From assembly GCF_002217435.1 (NCBI RefSeq), contig NZ_MUHF01000019.1, forward strand, positions 239,769 to 303,768: 64,000 nucleotides of DNA, written 5' to 3'. Under the pieces are notes generated by a model that did not search any database, was not told where the DNA came from, and saw only the letters and a list, made by a program, of their open reading frames with translations. Source of the DNA: Flavobacterium reichenbachii (GTDB lineage: Bacteria; Bacteroidota; Bacteroidia; Flavobacteriales; Flavobacteriaceae). Below are positions 8,449 through 17,614 of this stretch, one piece after another. The stretch's first letter is position 1; every line of letters begins with the position of its first letter. A program made the position numbers and the translations under genes.

Positions 8449-8529
8449 GGCTTTAAGCCTTAAGCAATAAGCTTTACGCCTTTTAAAAAGCATAAAGCCT
8501 ATAGCTTACAGCCTATAGCATAAAGCAAC
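8449..8529. repeat. intergenic AGCCTATAGC-type repeat tract
   Basis: Between the adaptor and pump genes lies a tract of short related units (TTAAGCCTTAAGC, ATAAGCTTTACGCC, CATAAAGCC, AGCCTATAGC, CAGCCTATAGC, CATAAAGC). The units are degenerate direct and inverted copies that could fold into small stems. No coding potential was seen. Confidence 0.6.
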
Positions 8530-8533
8530 AAAT

Positions 8534-11500
8534 ATGAAATTAGCCGAAATATCCATAAAACGTCCGTCGTTAGTAATTGTATTGTTTACAATTCTAACAC
8601 TTGGTGGATTGTTCAGTTACAGCCAATTAGGCTATGAGCTGATCCCAAAATTTGAACAAAACGTTATTACAATTTCTACTATCTATCCTGGAGCATCTCC
8701 GAGTGAGGTTGAAAATACTGTAACTAAAAAAATTGAAGATGCGATTGCGTCTCTGGAGAATGTCAAGAAAATTGACTCAAAATCGTACGAAAGTTTGTCT
8801 ATTGTTTCGATTACATTGACCTCAAACGCAAAAGTCGATTTCTCTCTAAATGATGCACAGCGAAAAATTAATGCCATTATTAGTGATTTGCCAGATGATG
8901 TTAAGACTCCGGCACTGACCAAATTCTCGCTGAGTGATTTACCAATCATGACGCTTGGTGCCAATGGTAAAATGGACGAAGCTGAATTTTATGACTTAAT
9001 TGACAAAAAAATTGCGCCTATTTTATCTCGTGTACAAGGTGTGGCGCAGGTAAATATTATTGGTGGTTCTGAGCGTGAAATTCAGGTAAATCTTGACGCT
9101 GTAAAAATGCAGGGTTATAATTTGTCTGTTCCTCAGGTACAGCAAAATATTTTGACTTCGAACTTGGATTTCCCAACAGGAAACATTCAGACTCGTAATC
9201 AAAAAATATTAATTCGTTTAGCAGGTAAATATAAAAATGTTGAAGAATTAAGAAACTTAGTAGTTTCTTCTCAAAACGGAATTCAGGTTCGTTTAAGTGA
9301 TATTGCCGATGTTCAGGATACGCAGAAAATTGCAGAGAAAATATCGCGTGTAGATCAAAAAAGCGCTATTGTATTACAAATCGTAAAACAATCTGATGCC
9401 AATGCGGTTGCAGTAAGTGAGCAGTTATTGAAAACAATTGCGATTCTTGAAAAAGATTATAAAGTAAACAGCTTAAAACTAGAAGTTGCAAAAGACAGTA
9501 CAATTTTTACTCTTGAAGCAGCAGATTCTGTTGTACACGATTTATTAATTGCGGTAGTTCTGGTAGCTTTTGTAATGTTGTTCTTCCTGCACAGTATTAG
9601 AAACTCGCTAATCGTAATGGTTTCGATTCCGGCATCTTTGATTGCTACATTTATCGGAATTTATTTAATGGGATACACTCTGAACTTAATGAGTTTATTA
9701 GGATTATCTCTTGTTGTAGGTATTCTGGTCGATGATGCGATTGTGGTCCTCGAAAATATTTACCGACATATGGAAATGGGTAAAAGCCGTATTCGTGCGT
9801 CTTATGACGGAACAGCCGAAATTGGCGGTACAGTAACTTCGATCACATTAGTAATTGTGGTAGTGTTCTTGCCTATCGCGATGAGTTCTGGATTGGTTTC
9901 TAATATTATTACACAATTTTGTGTTACGGTAATTATATCAACTTTGCTATCACTTTTAGCTTCGTTTACTATCATTCCTTGGTTATCCTCTCGTTTTGGA
10001 AAATTAGAGCATATTGAAGGGAAAAATTTCTTCGGAAGAGTAATTCTTGGTTTCGAAAGTTATTTAACTCGTTTCACGAACTGGGTTTCTGAATTATTGA
10101 CTTGGTGTTTAGATCATTATATTAAAACGATCTTAGTTGTATTGGTATTGTTCTTCGGATCGACAATCGGATTAATGGGAGGTGGATTTATTGGTGGAGA
10201 ATTCTTTGCATCATCTGATAGTGGAGAGTTTTTAGTTCAAATTGAAATGCCGAAAGACGCTTCATTAGAACAAACCAACTTCATGACTCAAAAAGCCGAA
10301 GCTTACTTAAAATCTCAAGAATACGTTCACAGCCAGATTACTACTGTAGGACAAACCAGTGAAGGTTTTGGAGCATCGCAGGCAACGGCTTACAAAGCTG
10401 AGATTGACGTAAAAATGATCGAACAAAAAGACCGTACGGATGATGCGAATGTTTACGCAGCAAAAATCAAACGTAAGTTAGAAAAAGTTCTAGTTGGTGC
10501 AAAAGTAAAAACGGTTCCTGTAGGTATCTTAGGTACTGCCGAAGATGCAACTTTAGGATTAATCGTAACAGGTCCATCTACAGAAAGTGCTATGGCATTT
10601 GCTAAATTGGCTGAAGCCGAATTAAGAACGATTCCTGGAACAACAGAGATTAAATTAACGGTTGAAGACGGAAACCCTGAGGTTAACGTAAAAGTAGACC
10701 GTGATAAAATGGCTGCTTTAGGATTAACACTTCAAACAGTAGGTTTAACTATGCAGACTGCTTTTAGCGGTAACACAGATGGTAAATACAGAGCCGGTGA
10801 ATACGAATACGACATCAACATTAGATATAATGCATTCGACAGAAAAAGTATTACTGACGTAAGTAACTTGATTTTTGTAAATGCTGCAGGACAACAAATT
10901 AAATTGTCTCAGTTTGCAGATATTACAGAAGGTTCTGGACCTAGCCAGTTAGAGCGAAGAGACAAATCGGCTTCGGTAACGGTAAAAGGACAAAACGTTG
11001 GGGTTCCATCAGGAACAATTGTTGGAATCTGGCAGGAAAAGCTGGATAAACTGAAAAAACCAGCCGGAGTAAATTATATCTGGGGTGGAGATCAAGAGAA
11101 CCAATCTGAAGGATTTGGTACTTTAGGAATCGCTTTATTAGCAGCTATTATTTTGGTTTACCTTGTAATGGTGAGTTTGTATGACAGTTTCGTGCATCCA
11201 TTTGTAGTATTATTTGCGATCCCGCTTTCGTTTATCGGGGCGATGTTAGCACTGGCTTTAACAAACAACTCATTAAATATCTTTACGATCTTAGGTATTA
11301 TCATGTTGATTGGTCTGGTGTGTAAGAATGCGATCATGCTTGTCGATTATACAAATCAAAGAAGAGCTGCAGGAGAATCAATCAGAACGGCATTAATTCA
11401 GGCGAATCACGCTCGTTTACGTCCGATCTTGATGACTACAATTGCGATGGTATTTGGTATGTTTCCAATTGCATTAGCATCTGGAGCTGGAGCTGAATGG

Positions 11501-11710
11501 AAAAACGGATTGGCTTGGGTAATTATCGGAGGATTAATTTCTTCTTTATTCCTGACCTTAATCGTAGTTCCGGTTATTTATAACATCATGGAGAAAATCA
11601 TTGCTAGAGTAAGCAAAGGAGAAAAAGTCGATTACGAAGCTGAAATGGTTGCTGATTATGAGCATACTGAATTAAGCGAAGACGGTTTTAATCCGAAACA
11701 TACTCATTAA
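8534..11710 (+). CDS. RND (HAE1-type) multidrug efflux pump
   Basis: A 1058-aa inner-membrane, proton-driven exporter of the AcrB/MexB class. The opening MKLAEISIKRPSLVIVLFTI is typical of the first membrane helix. Two large periplasmic loops alternate with blocks of membrane helices. The proton-relay residues are present: paired Asp in VGILVDDAIVVLENIY (about residue 400) and the Lys in GLVCKNAIMLVDY (about residue 935). Length fits HAE1 pumps. The last 40 residues are hydrophilic and end in HTH. It closes the tetR-tolC-adaptor operon and is followed by a strong terminator. The substrates cannot be read from the sequence. Confidence 0.96.
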   Translation: MKLAEISIKRPSLVIVLFTILTLGGLFSYSQLGYELIPKFEQNVITISTIYPGASPSEVENTVTKKIEDAIASLENVKKIDSKSYESLSIVSITLTSNAKVDFSLNDAQRKINAIISDLPDDVKTPALTKFSLSDLPIMTLGANGKMDEAEFYDLIDKKIAPILSRVQGVAQVNIIGGSEREIQVNLDAVKMQGYNLSVPQVQQNILTSNLDFPTGNIQTRNQKILIRLAGKYKNVEELRNLVVSSQNGIQVRLSDIADVQDTQKIAEKISRVDQKSAIVLQIVKQSDANAVAVSEQLLKTIAILEKDYKVNSLKLEVAKDSTIFTLEAADSVVHDLLIAVVLVAFVMLFFLHSIRNSLIVMVSIPASLIATFIGIYLMGYTLNLMSLLGLSLVVGILVDDAIVVLENIYRHMEMGKSRIRASYDGTAEIGGTVTSITLVIVVVFLPIAMSSGLVSNIITQFCVTVIISTLLSLLASFTIIPWLSSRFGKLEHIEGKNFFGRVILGFESYLTRFTNWVSELLTWCLDHYIKTILVVLVLFFGSTIGLMGGGFIGGEFFASSDSGEFLVQIEMPKDASLEQTNFMTQKAEAYLKSQEYVHSQITTVGQTSEGFGASQATAYKAEIDVKMIEQKDRTDDANVYAAKIKRKLEKVLVGAKVKTVPVGILGTAEDATLGLIVTGPSTESAMAFAKLAEAELRTIPGTTEIKLTVEDGNPEVNVKVDRDKMAALGLTLQTVGLTMQTAFSGNTDGKYRAGEYEYDINIRYNAFDRKSITDVSNLIFVNAAGQQIKLSQFADITEGSGPSQLERRDKSASVTVKGQNVGVPSGTIVGIWQEKLDKLKKPAGVNYIWGGDQENQSEGFGTLGIALLAAIILVYLVMVSLYDSFVHPFVVLFAIPLSFIGAMLALALTNNSLNIFTILGIIMLIGLVCKNAIMLVDYTNQRRAAGESIRTALIQANHARLRPILMTTIAMVFGMFPIALASGAGAEWKNGLAWVIIGGLISSLFLTLIVVPVIYNIMEKIIARVSKGEKVDYEAEMVADYEHTELSEDGFNPKHTH

Positions 11711-11760
11711 TTTTGATTTAATTTTCAATAGTGAAATTCTAAGTTAGGATTTCAAAATTT

Positions 11761-11814
11761 AAAAAATCCCAAATTCCTCCCGACCTTTCGGGATTAGGAA
11801 TTTGGGATTTTTTT
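11761..11814. terminator. terminator after the RND operon
   Basis: Outer stem of about 17 bp between AAAATCCCAAATTCCT (left) and AGGAATTTGGGATTTT (right), with an inner stem CCCGA/TCGGG, followed by a run of T. It is a good intrinsic terminator for the plus strand. Confidence 0.9.
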
Positions 11815-11863
11815 ATTGTTAATTTAAAAATATGTTTATTTGTATAATCTTACTAAAATTATT

Positions 11864-13108
11864 ATGCTACAAAAAAATAAATCTGCGGCGATTGGTTTTA
11901 TTTTCATAACCATGTTAATTGACATTACAGGATGGGGAATTATTATTCCGGTGATTCCAAAATTAATTGAAGAATTGATACATGGCGATATCAGCGAAGC
12001 GGCAAAAATTGGAGGCTGGCTGACTTTCGCGTATGCGATAACCCAATTTGTTTTTGCACCCGTAATTGGTAATTTGAGTGATAAATTTGGCAGAAGACCA
12101 ATTATCTTAATATCTCTTTTTGGTTTTTCATTAGATTATCTGCTGCTGGCTTTTTCGCCTACAATAATTTGGTTATTTATTGGCCGAATAATTGCAGGAA
12201 TTACCGGAGCAAGTATTACCACTGCATCAGCTTATATTGCAGATGTGAGTACACCAGAAAACAGGGCAAAAAATTTCGGATTAATAGGCGCCGCTTTTGG
12301 ACTAGGTTTTATTATCGGGCCGGTGATCGGCGGATTATTAGGACAATATGGTTCTCGAGTTCCATTTTATGCGGCAGCAGTTTTATGTATGGTTAACTTT
12401 TTATACGGATTTTTTATTTTGCCTGAATCCTTAAAAAAAGAAAACCGAAGAGAATTTGAATGGAAACGCGCCAACCCAATTGGAGCCATTCTTGGTCTAA
12501 AAAAACATCCAACTTTAATAGGTCTAATTGCAGCTATATTTTTTTTATACGTTGGATCTCATGCCGTACAAAGCAATTGGAGTTTCTATACCATTTACCA
12601 ATTTAACTGGGATGAAAAAATGATCGGAATATCATTAGGAATAATCGGATTGTTAATTGGACTTGTACAAGGAGTATTAATTCGCTGGACCAATCCAAAA
12701 TTAGGAAACGAAAAAAGTATTTATCTGGGGTTGGCATTTTATACTATCGGAATGGTACTGTTTGCTTTTGCTACAGAAAGCTGGATGGCATTTGTAATTT
12801 TAATTCCGTACTGTCTGGGCGGTATCACCGGACCAGCTTTGCAATCTGTTGTTGCCAGTAAAGTAGCGCCAAGCGAACAAGGAGAAATCCAAGGAACTTT
12901 GACAAGTTTAATGAGTGCTTCTGCAATTATAGGGCCGCCAATGATGGCAAACACTTTCTACTTTTTTACTCATAATGACGCACCATTTAAATTTGCGGGA
13001 GCTCCTTTTATTTTAGGTGGATTATTAATGCTGTTGAGTACTGTTTTGGCTTATTTATCATTAAAAAAGCATCACGCTCCGAAAATAGAAACAAGAGAAA
13101 CTACATAA
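11864..13108 (+). CDS. MFS transporter, TetA-like DHA1 family
   Basis: A 414-aa major facilitator with about 12 hydrophobic segments. The loop 2-3 motif A is seen as GNLSDKFGRRPIILISLFG, and motif C-like glycines occur in GAAFGLGFIIGPVIGGLLG, a hallmark of drug:H+ antiporters related to TetA(class G/TCR). The frame opens at a TTG at 11840, but the ATG at 11864 (MLQKNKSAAIGFIF) places a Lys-containing N-terminus directly before helix 1 and is preferred. It is set apart from the RND operon by a terminator, so it is probably its own unit. It ends against a convergent terminator shared with the SprB-repeat gene. Substrate unknown; tetracycline-like export is only a family possibility. Confidence 0.92.
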   Translation: MLQKNKSAAIGFIFITMLIDITGWGIIIPVIPKLIEELIHGDISEAAKIGGWLTFAYAITQFVFAPVIGNLSDKFGRRPIILISLFGFSLDYLLLAFSPTIIWLFIGRIIAGITGASITTASAYIADVSTPENRAKNFGLIGAAFGLGFIIGPVIGGLLGQYGSRVPFYAAAVLCMVNFLYGFFILPESLKKENRREFEWKRANPIGAILGLKKHPTLIGLIAAIFFLYVGSHAVQSNWSFYTIYQFNWDEKMIGISLGIIGLLIGLVQGVLIRWTNPKLGNEKSIYLGLAFYTIGMVLFAFATESWMAFVILIPYCLGGITGPALQSVVASKVAPSEQGEIQGTLTSLMSASAIIGPPMMANTFYFFTHNDAPFKFAGAPFILGGLLMLLSTVLAYLSLKKHHAPKIETRETT

Positions 13109-13120
13109 AAATTACAATAA

Positions 13121-13155
13121 AAAAAAGCCTTCATTATTTACAATGAAGGCTTTTT
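13121..13155. terminator. bidirectional terminator between convergent genes
   Basis: AAAAAAGCCTTCATT (13121-13135) pairs with AATGAAGGCTTTTT (13142-13155). A-runs and T-runs on both sides make it usable in both directions, ending the MFS gene and the SprB-repeat gene. Confidence 0.92.
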
Positions 13156-13174
13156 ACTATTGATTTTGAAGTCT

Positions 13175-16100
13175 TTATTTCTTTATAATTTTAGTTGTTT
13201 TCTCTTTTCCTTGAGAAGTTACTTTTAAAATATAAATCCCGGTAGAAAGATTCGATAAATCGATTTCAGATTGGGTATTATTAATTTTCTTTATAAGAAT
13301 TGAATTCCCTGAAACAGACAAAATCTGAACCTCATCAATTATAGAAGTATTGTTTACTGTTACTATATTTTCTACAGGATTCGGATAAAATCTAAAATCA
13401 GTAAAATCAGCAGCAGTTAAAACTGATTTAGCAGGTCCTTCTGTAATTTGTACAGCAGAAGACGTTTTACCAGTTGTACTTGGCGCTGCAGTTTCAGAAA
13501 TACTAATACCATTGTATACTGATGTACAATTTCTGGCATCTTTAACTTTTACCAGGTAAGTTCCGGCAGGCACATCATTAAAAATATTTGATGTTTGAAC
13601 AGCTGTTACACTTCCAGTCTCATTTACAAGTTCATAAGTATATGGAGCAGTTCCTCCCGTTGTATTAACAGTGATTTTGTTATCTGTAATTTCAACATTT
13701 GAGGCCAATACAGCAGGTTCTGTTATTGTAATAACTTTGATATAAGTACACTGATTGCTGTCTTTTACTCCTATTTGGTAAGTGCCTGGAGATAGATTTG
13801 AAAAAGTATCACTGCCCTGATAAGAACCATTATTTAGTTTATAGGTATAAGGTGCTTTTCCTCCAGAAGCAGGTGCTTTTATAACTGCATTATTACTTCC
13901 GTTACAATCTATTTCAGAGATAACTGCTGTTGGAATTATTACCCTGTTTAAAGCAGGAATTGTGGCATAAATTGTTGTAATATTATTTTGAACATCTTTA
14001 ATTTTAATATTGTAAGTTCCTGAAGGTAAGTGTGCTACATTCGAAGGAGTGTAATTATTACCATTAAAGGAGTATGCAGCAGGTATTTTGCCCACTGTAT
14101 TTATCGTAATTGTACCTGGTGAAGTGCAGGTAACAGGTGTAACGACAGCCGTAGCAGTAAGAATTGTAGAAGCAAGATTTACTCGGGTTACAGTTCTTAA
14201 ACATCCTTTGGAGTCTTTAATTAATACATTGTAAGTTCCTATTAATAAATTTGCAAGATTACTAGAAGGTTGAAAAGGTATTAAAGTTACGCCATTTTCT
14301 GATTGTAGTGAATAGAGGTATGGGGCAGTTCCTCCATAAGGGACAATTACAATTCTTGCGTCTCTGCTGTTAACAGTAGTACTGTTTGTAATAGAAATTT
14401 GGTATGATATAAAGTCCGGTTGTCCTATTTTAACATTAGCTGTTGTAATACATCCGGCAGCATCTCTAACATTTAAAATATAGTCACCAGCAGCTAAATT
14501 ATTAAAAACTTTAGAGGTACTGTATTCATTTCCTATCGAATAAGTATAAGGTGCTACCCCTCCAGCTGCATTTACAATTAGAGTTCCGTCATTAGATCCG
14601 TAACAATTTGTATTTGTAGTTGTTGTGACAATTGCAACAGGTTCATAAGGTTTAACAGAAATATTAGCGTACGCCCGACTGCCCGCTGCATCTTTTACAT
14701 AAATAGTATAAAAACCTGTACTCAAATTGCTTAATCCTGTATTGGAGGTTGTATAAGTTGCACCCTTGTCATAAGAGTAAAGATAAGGAGCAACACCTCC
14801 AGATGGATTTATACTTAAGGAAGCAAAATTATTTGTACAAGTAGTAGGAGTTCTAACTGCATTTAATATAATAGGAGATTGAATAACGATATTAACATTA
14901 TTATTTTCGAAAGTACATCCGTTTGAATCTATAACTGTAAAAGTATATGAACCTGGTTTAAAACCACTCCACGCTATAATTTTTTCGTTCTGAGCAACAA
15001 TTTCGCCAGTAACATTATTTTTTATATTATAGGTATAGGGAGCGGTTCCTCCCGTTGATACGGGTGTTATTCTTGCACCAACATACTCATCTTGAGTTTC
15101 GGTAATTACATCAATATTCATTGCAAGACTGTTTGGCTCAGCAATATTTAAGTAATGAGATCTGTTGCATCCTTTGGCATCCTTAACCGTAACAGTATAT
15201 GATCCTGCAGTTAAATTATTAAAAACATTAGTGCTTACAAAAGCAGCACCATTCAAAGAATAAGTATAAGGAGAAAAACCTCCCGAAGCCATTACAGTAA
15301 CTTCCCCAGTCGCAGAACCATTGCATATGGCATTTTTTATAGAAATTGTACTTTTTAAAACATTCGGCGGTGTAACGCTCAAAGACATATTTTTTATGCA
15401 TCCTTTTGAATCTTGTACCGATACGGTATAATTTCCAGCCAATACATTATAAAAAGTATTGCCTGCCTGATACCCATTACCTATAGAATATACGTAAGGA
15501 GCAGTTCCTCCAATCGTAGTGACAGTAAGTGTTCTGTTTCCATCGCAATCTTCGTTATCAGTCAAAGACGAAGTAATTGTTAAAGGAAAAGGAGATTCAG
15601 AAACAAATTGTGTGTTAAATTGACAGCCATTAGCATCTCTCACGATCACACTATACAGTCCGGGAAATGCAGAATAACTATTTGAAGGTCGATAAGTAGC
15701 CCCGCCATCAAACGAATAGAGGTATGGAGACTGACCTCCAGAAGCAGTTACAACTATAGAAGAGGAAGAACAATAATCTGCTGTTTGATTTATAACTGCA
15801 GACAACGGAATAATTGGATCAATTACAATTTCATTTGTTATAGAAGTACAATTCTGAGCATCTTTTACAGTAATATGATAAACTCCTGATGCTAAATTTG
15901 GAAAAGCATTAGAAGATTGAAACGGACTGCCATTTATCGAATATACGTAAGGCGCCGTACCTCCCGCAGCACTTGCATTTATTGAAGCAAGACTGACACA
16001 ATCAATATTTTTTGTCACACTGGCCGCTACTGTTAAGACAGGAGCCGGATTTATGTTAATCCCTACAGTAGTTTCATAGTTCTGAGTATCCTTAACTTTT

Positions 16101-17023
16101 ATATAATAAAGACCAGGAAATACATTTGAGAATATATTCGAAACGTTGTAAGTAAGTCCGTTATCAATTGAGTATGCGTATGGAGGCTGGCCGCCGCTTG
16201 CCGTAATCGTTACAACAGCCGCAGGATTATTGCAATTTATAGGAGTTGCCGTAACCGCTGCTACAACCGTAGAGACTGCAGAAACAGTTACAGTTTTTTG
16301 TGTAACACATCCATTTGCATCTCTAGTCCACAATAAATGATTTCCCGGCGCTACATTATCAAAAATATTATTTGGCTGATAGACAGATCCATCCAGAGAA
16401 TATTGATACGGTAAAGTTCCTCCGCTGGTGAAAGCCGTTATTTTCTGATTTTGTATTAATGGATATATTGTAAGCATCACAGGTTCGGTAACATAGGTCT
16501 CTACAGTTGTCTCACATCCCAATGCATCCGTAACAATAATACTGTAATAGCCTCCAGATAGATTATTAAAAACATTCGTATTTTGAACAGTCTGCCAATT
16601 TAATTTATAAGTAAAAGGAGCTTTTCCGCCAGAAGTATTTACAACTACAGAACCATTCTTTTCTCCTGCACAAGTAACCATGTTTGTTTGGAGCGATGCA
16701 GTTAACGGATCGGCTACGATCAAATTAAAATAATTGGTTGTAACTGCGCCATTATATTCTATTCTGGCATAAATAGTTTTAGAAGGAGCAGTGCTTACAT
16801 ATTGACTGGGTGTTTGAATTGCATTTACATTATTACTAGCATTTTCAAGACTTTCATAATAACGGATATCAGCTGGCACCTGATTTATGGTACCAAGTAA
16901 TAAAGATCTGCTGTTAAGTAAATTAAAAGTAGTTACTCCCGCACAATTCACGAGATCACCTGCCTGAGAATAAAATAAATTGGAAAATAGTAGAAAAATA
17001 AAACAAAGTAGAGTTTTTTTCAT
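13175..17023 (-). CDS. SprB-repeat protein with a type 9 secretion C-terminal domain
   Basis: A 1282-aa secreted surface protein. A signal peptide (MKKTLLCFIFLLFSNLFYSQ) is followed by an N-terminal non-repeat region. Then come about 14 SprB-type repeats, each near 70-90 aa, with the core GG-x-APYTYS and an end such as AGTYLVKVKDARNC. The last 75 residues are a type A T9SS sorting domain (FRFYPNPVENIVTV ... LSTGIYILKV). In Flavobacterium such proteins are moved over the outer membrane by the gliding-linked T9SS and serve as adhesins; here that is inferred. Most repeats keep a Cys before the core and one at the end (DANGC, DSKGC), so paired disulfides are possible. It is the last gene of the minus-strand PKD-CHAT-retropepsin series but has its own promoter. 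Confidence 0.93.
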   Translation of the reverse strand: MKKTLLCFIFLLFSNLFYSQAGDLVNCAGVTTFNLLNSRSLLLGTINQVPADIRYYESLENASNNVNAIQTPSQYVSTAPSKTIYARIEYNGAVTTNYFNLIVADPLTASLQTNMVTCAGEKNGSVVVNTSGGKAPFTYKLNWQTVQNTNVFNNLSGGYYSIIVTDALGCETTVETYVTEPVMLTIYPLIQNQKITAFTSGGTLPYQYSLDGSVYQPNNIFDNVAPGNHLLWTRDANGCVTQKTVTVSAVSTVVAAVTATPINCNNPAAVVTITASGGQPPYAYSIDNGLTYNVSNIFSNVFPGLYYIKVKDTQNYETTVGININPAPVLTVAASVTKNIDCVSLASINASAAGGTAPYVYSINGSPFQSSNAFPNLASGVYHITVKDAQNCTSITNEIVIDPIIPLSAVINQTADYCSSSSIVVTASGGQSPYLYSFDGGATYRPSNSYSAFPGLYSVIVRDANGCQFNTQFVSESPFPLTITSSLTDNEDCDGNRTLTVTTIGGTAPYVYSIGNGYQAGNTFYNVLAGNYTVSVQDSKGCIKNMSLSVTPPNVLKSTISIKNAICNGSATGEVTVMASGGFSPYTYSLNGAAFVSTNVFNNLTAGSYTVTVKDAKGCNRSHYLNIAEPNSLAMNIDVITETQDEYVGARITPVSTGGTAPYTYNIKNNVTGEIVAQNEKIIAWSGFKPGSYTFTVIDSNGCTFENNNVNIVIQSPIILNAVRTPTTCTNNFASLSINPSGGVAPYLYSYDKGATYTTSNTGLSNLSTGFYTIYVKDAAGSRAYANISVKPYEPVAIVTTTTNTNCYGSNDGTLIVNAAGGVAPYTYSIGNEYSTSKVFNNLAAGDYILNVRDAAGCITTANVKIGQPDFISYQISITNSTTVNSRDARIVIVPYGGTAPYLYSLQSENGVTLIPFQPSSNLANLLIGTYNVLIKDSKGCLRTVTRVNLASTILTATAVVTPVTCTSPGTITINTVGKIPAAYSFNGNNYTPSNVAHLPSGTYNIKIKDVQNNITTIYATIPALNRVIIPTAVISEIDCNGSNNAVIKAPASGGKAPYTYKLNNGSYQGSDTFSNLSPGTYQIGVKDSNQCTYIKVITITEPAVLASNVEITDNKITVNTTGGTAPYTYELVNETGSVTAVQTSNIFNDVPAGTYLVKVKDARNCTSVYNGISISETAAPSTTGKTSSAVQITEGPAKSVLTAADFTDFRFYPNPVENIVTVNNTSIIDEVQILSVSGNSILIKKINNTQSEIDLSNLSTGIYILKVTSQGKEKTTKIIKK

Positions 17024-17051
17024 AGTAAAAAATTTGTTAAAATTGGTCTAA

Positions 17052-17081
17052 CAAATGTAAATAAAAAACCCAATCGTCAAA
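17052..17081 (-). promoter_or_regulatory. promoter of the SprB-repeat gene
   Basis: On the minus strand TTTG (17078-17081), then 18 nt, then TACATTTG (17052-17059): a good Bacteroidota promoter. The transcript would start near 17045, leaving about 20 nt before the ATG at 17023. Confidence 0.65.
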
Positions 17082-17176
17082 GAATTATAAAGTAAATATT
17101 GTTAAAAAAATGTAAAATTCTTTTTCAGTTTCATTAAATAATTTCCCTTAATTTAACCTGGAACCAATTTTATTCT

Positions 17177-17614
17177 TTATTTCAAATACAAATAATGATT
17201 ATAATAATCTATAATCGCCTTTCCTTCCAGCAGAACATCGGCACCAATAATACCGTGAACAGGTTTTGCTTTATAAGATTCTAAAGCTTCATTTACATGC
17301 GAAAGATCAAAAATAACAATACTGAAATCTTTGTTTTTCCAACTTCCCAATTGCAGTTTATTTTGAGCAGAAATCTGCGTTTTCATCCCAGTGCCGCCAG
17401 CTCCGGATGCTTTGGTTTTAGATTTTTTTGCGTCCAGTTCAAAACGTTCAATACATTCAAATCCAACACAGGAATTAGAAGCGCCGGTATCTAAAATGAA
17501 ATTTCCCGAAATGCCGTTTATTTTGGCTTTGATCTGTAAGTGCTGTGTTTTGGTGACTTTAAACTTTATTTTTTTGTATTTCTCTTTTTTGAGAACTTCG
17601 TGAAGATTTTCCAT
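17177..17614 (-). CDS. retropepsin-like aspartic protease
   Basis: A 145-aa single-domain protein. The catalytic motif ILDTGASNSC lies at about residues 40-50, and the partner Gly-rich flap-side motif HGIIGADVLLEGKAIID lies near residues 121-137. A single lobe of this size implies an active homodimer, as in retroviral proteases. There is no signal peptide, so it appears cytoplasmic, whereas its upstream neighbour has a signal peptide. The first 49 nt overlap the 3' end of the TPR-CHAT gene in another frame, which suggests translational coupling. No alternative in-frame start follows before the catalytic motif. The substrate is unknown. Confidence 0.9.
   Translation of the reverse strand: MENLHEVLKKEKYKKIKFKVTKTQHLQIKAKINGISGNFILDTGASNSCVGFECIERFELDAKKSKTKASGAGGTGMKTQISAQNKLQLGSWKNKDFSIVIFDLSHVNEALESYKAKPVHGIIGADVLLEGKAIIDYYNHYLYLK

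Noticed and set aside
16480..17023. SprB-repeat gene DNA as a tandem DNA repeat or CRISPR
   Set aside because: The repetition is at protein level with diverged DNA; there are no short identical repeats with spacers. No CRISPR array exists in the window.
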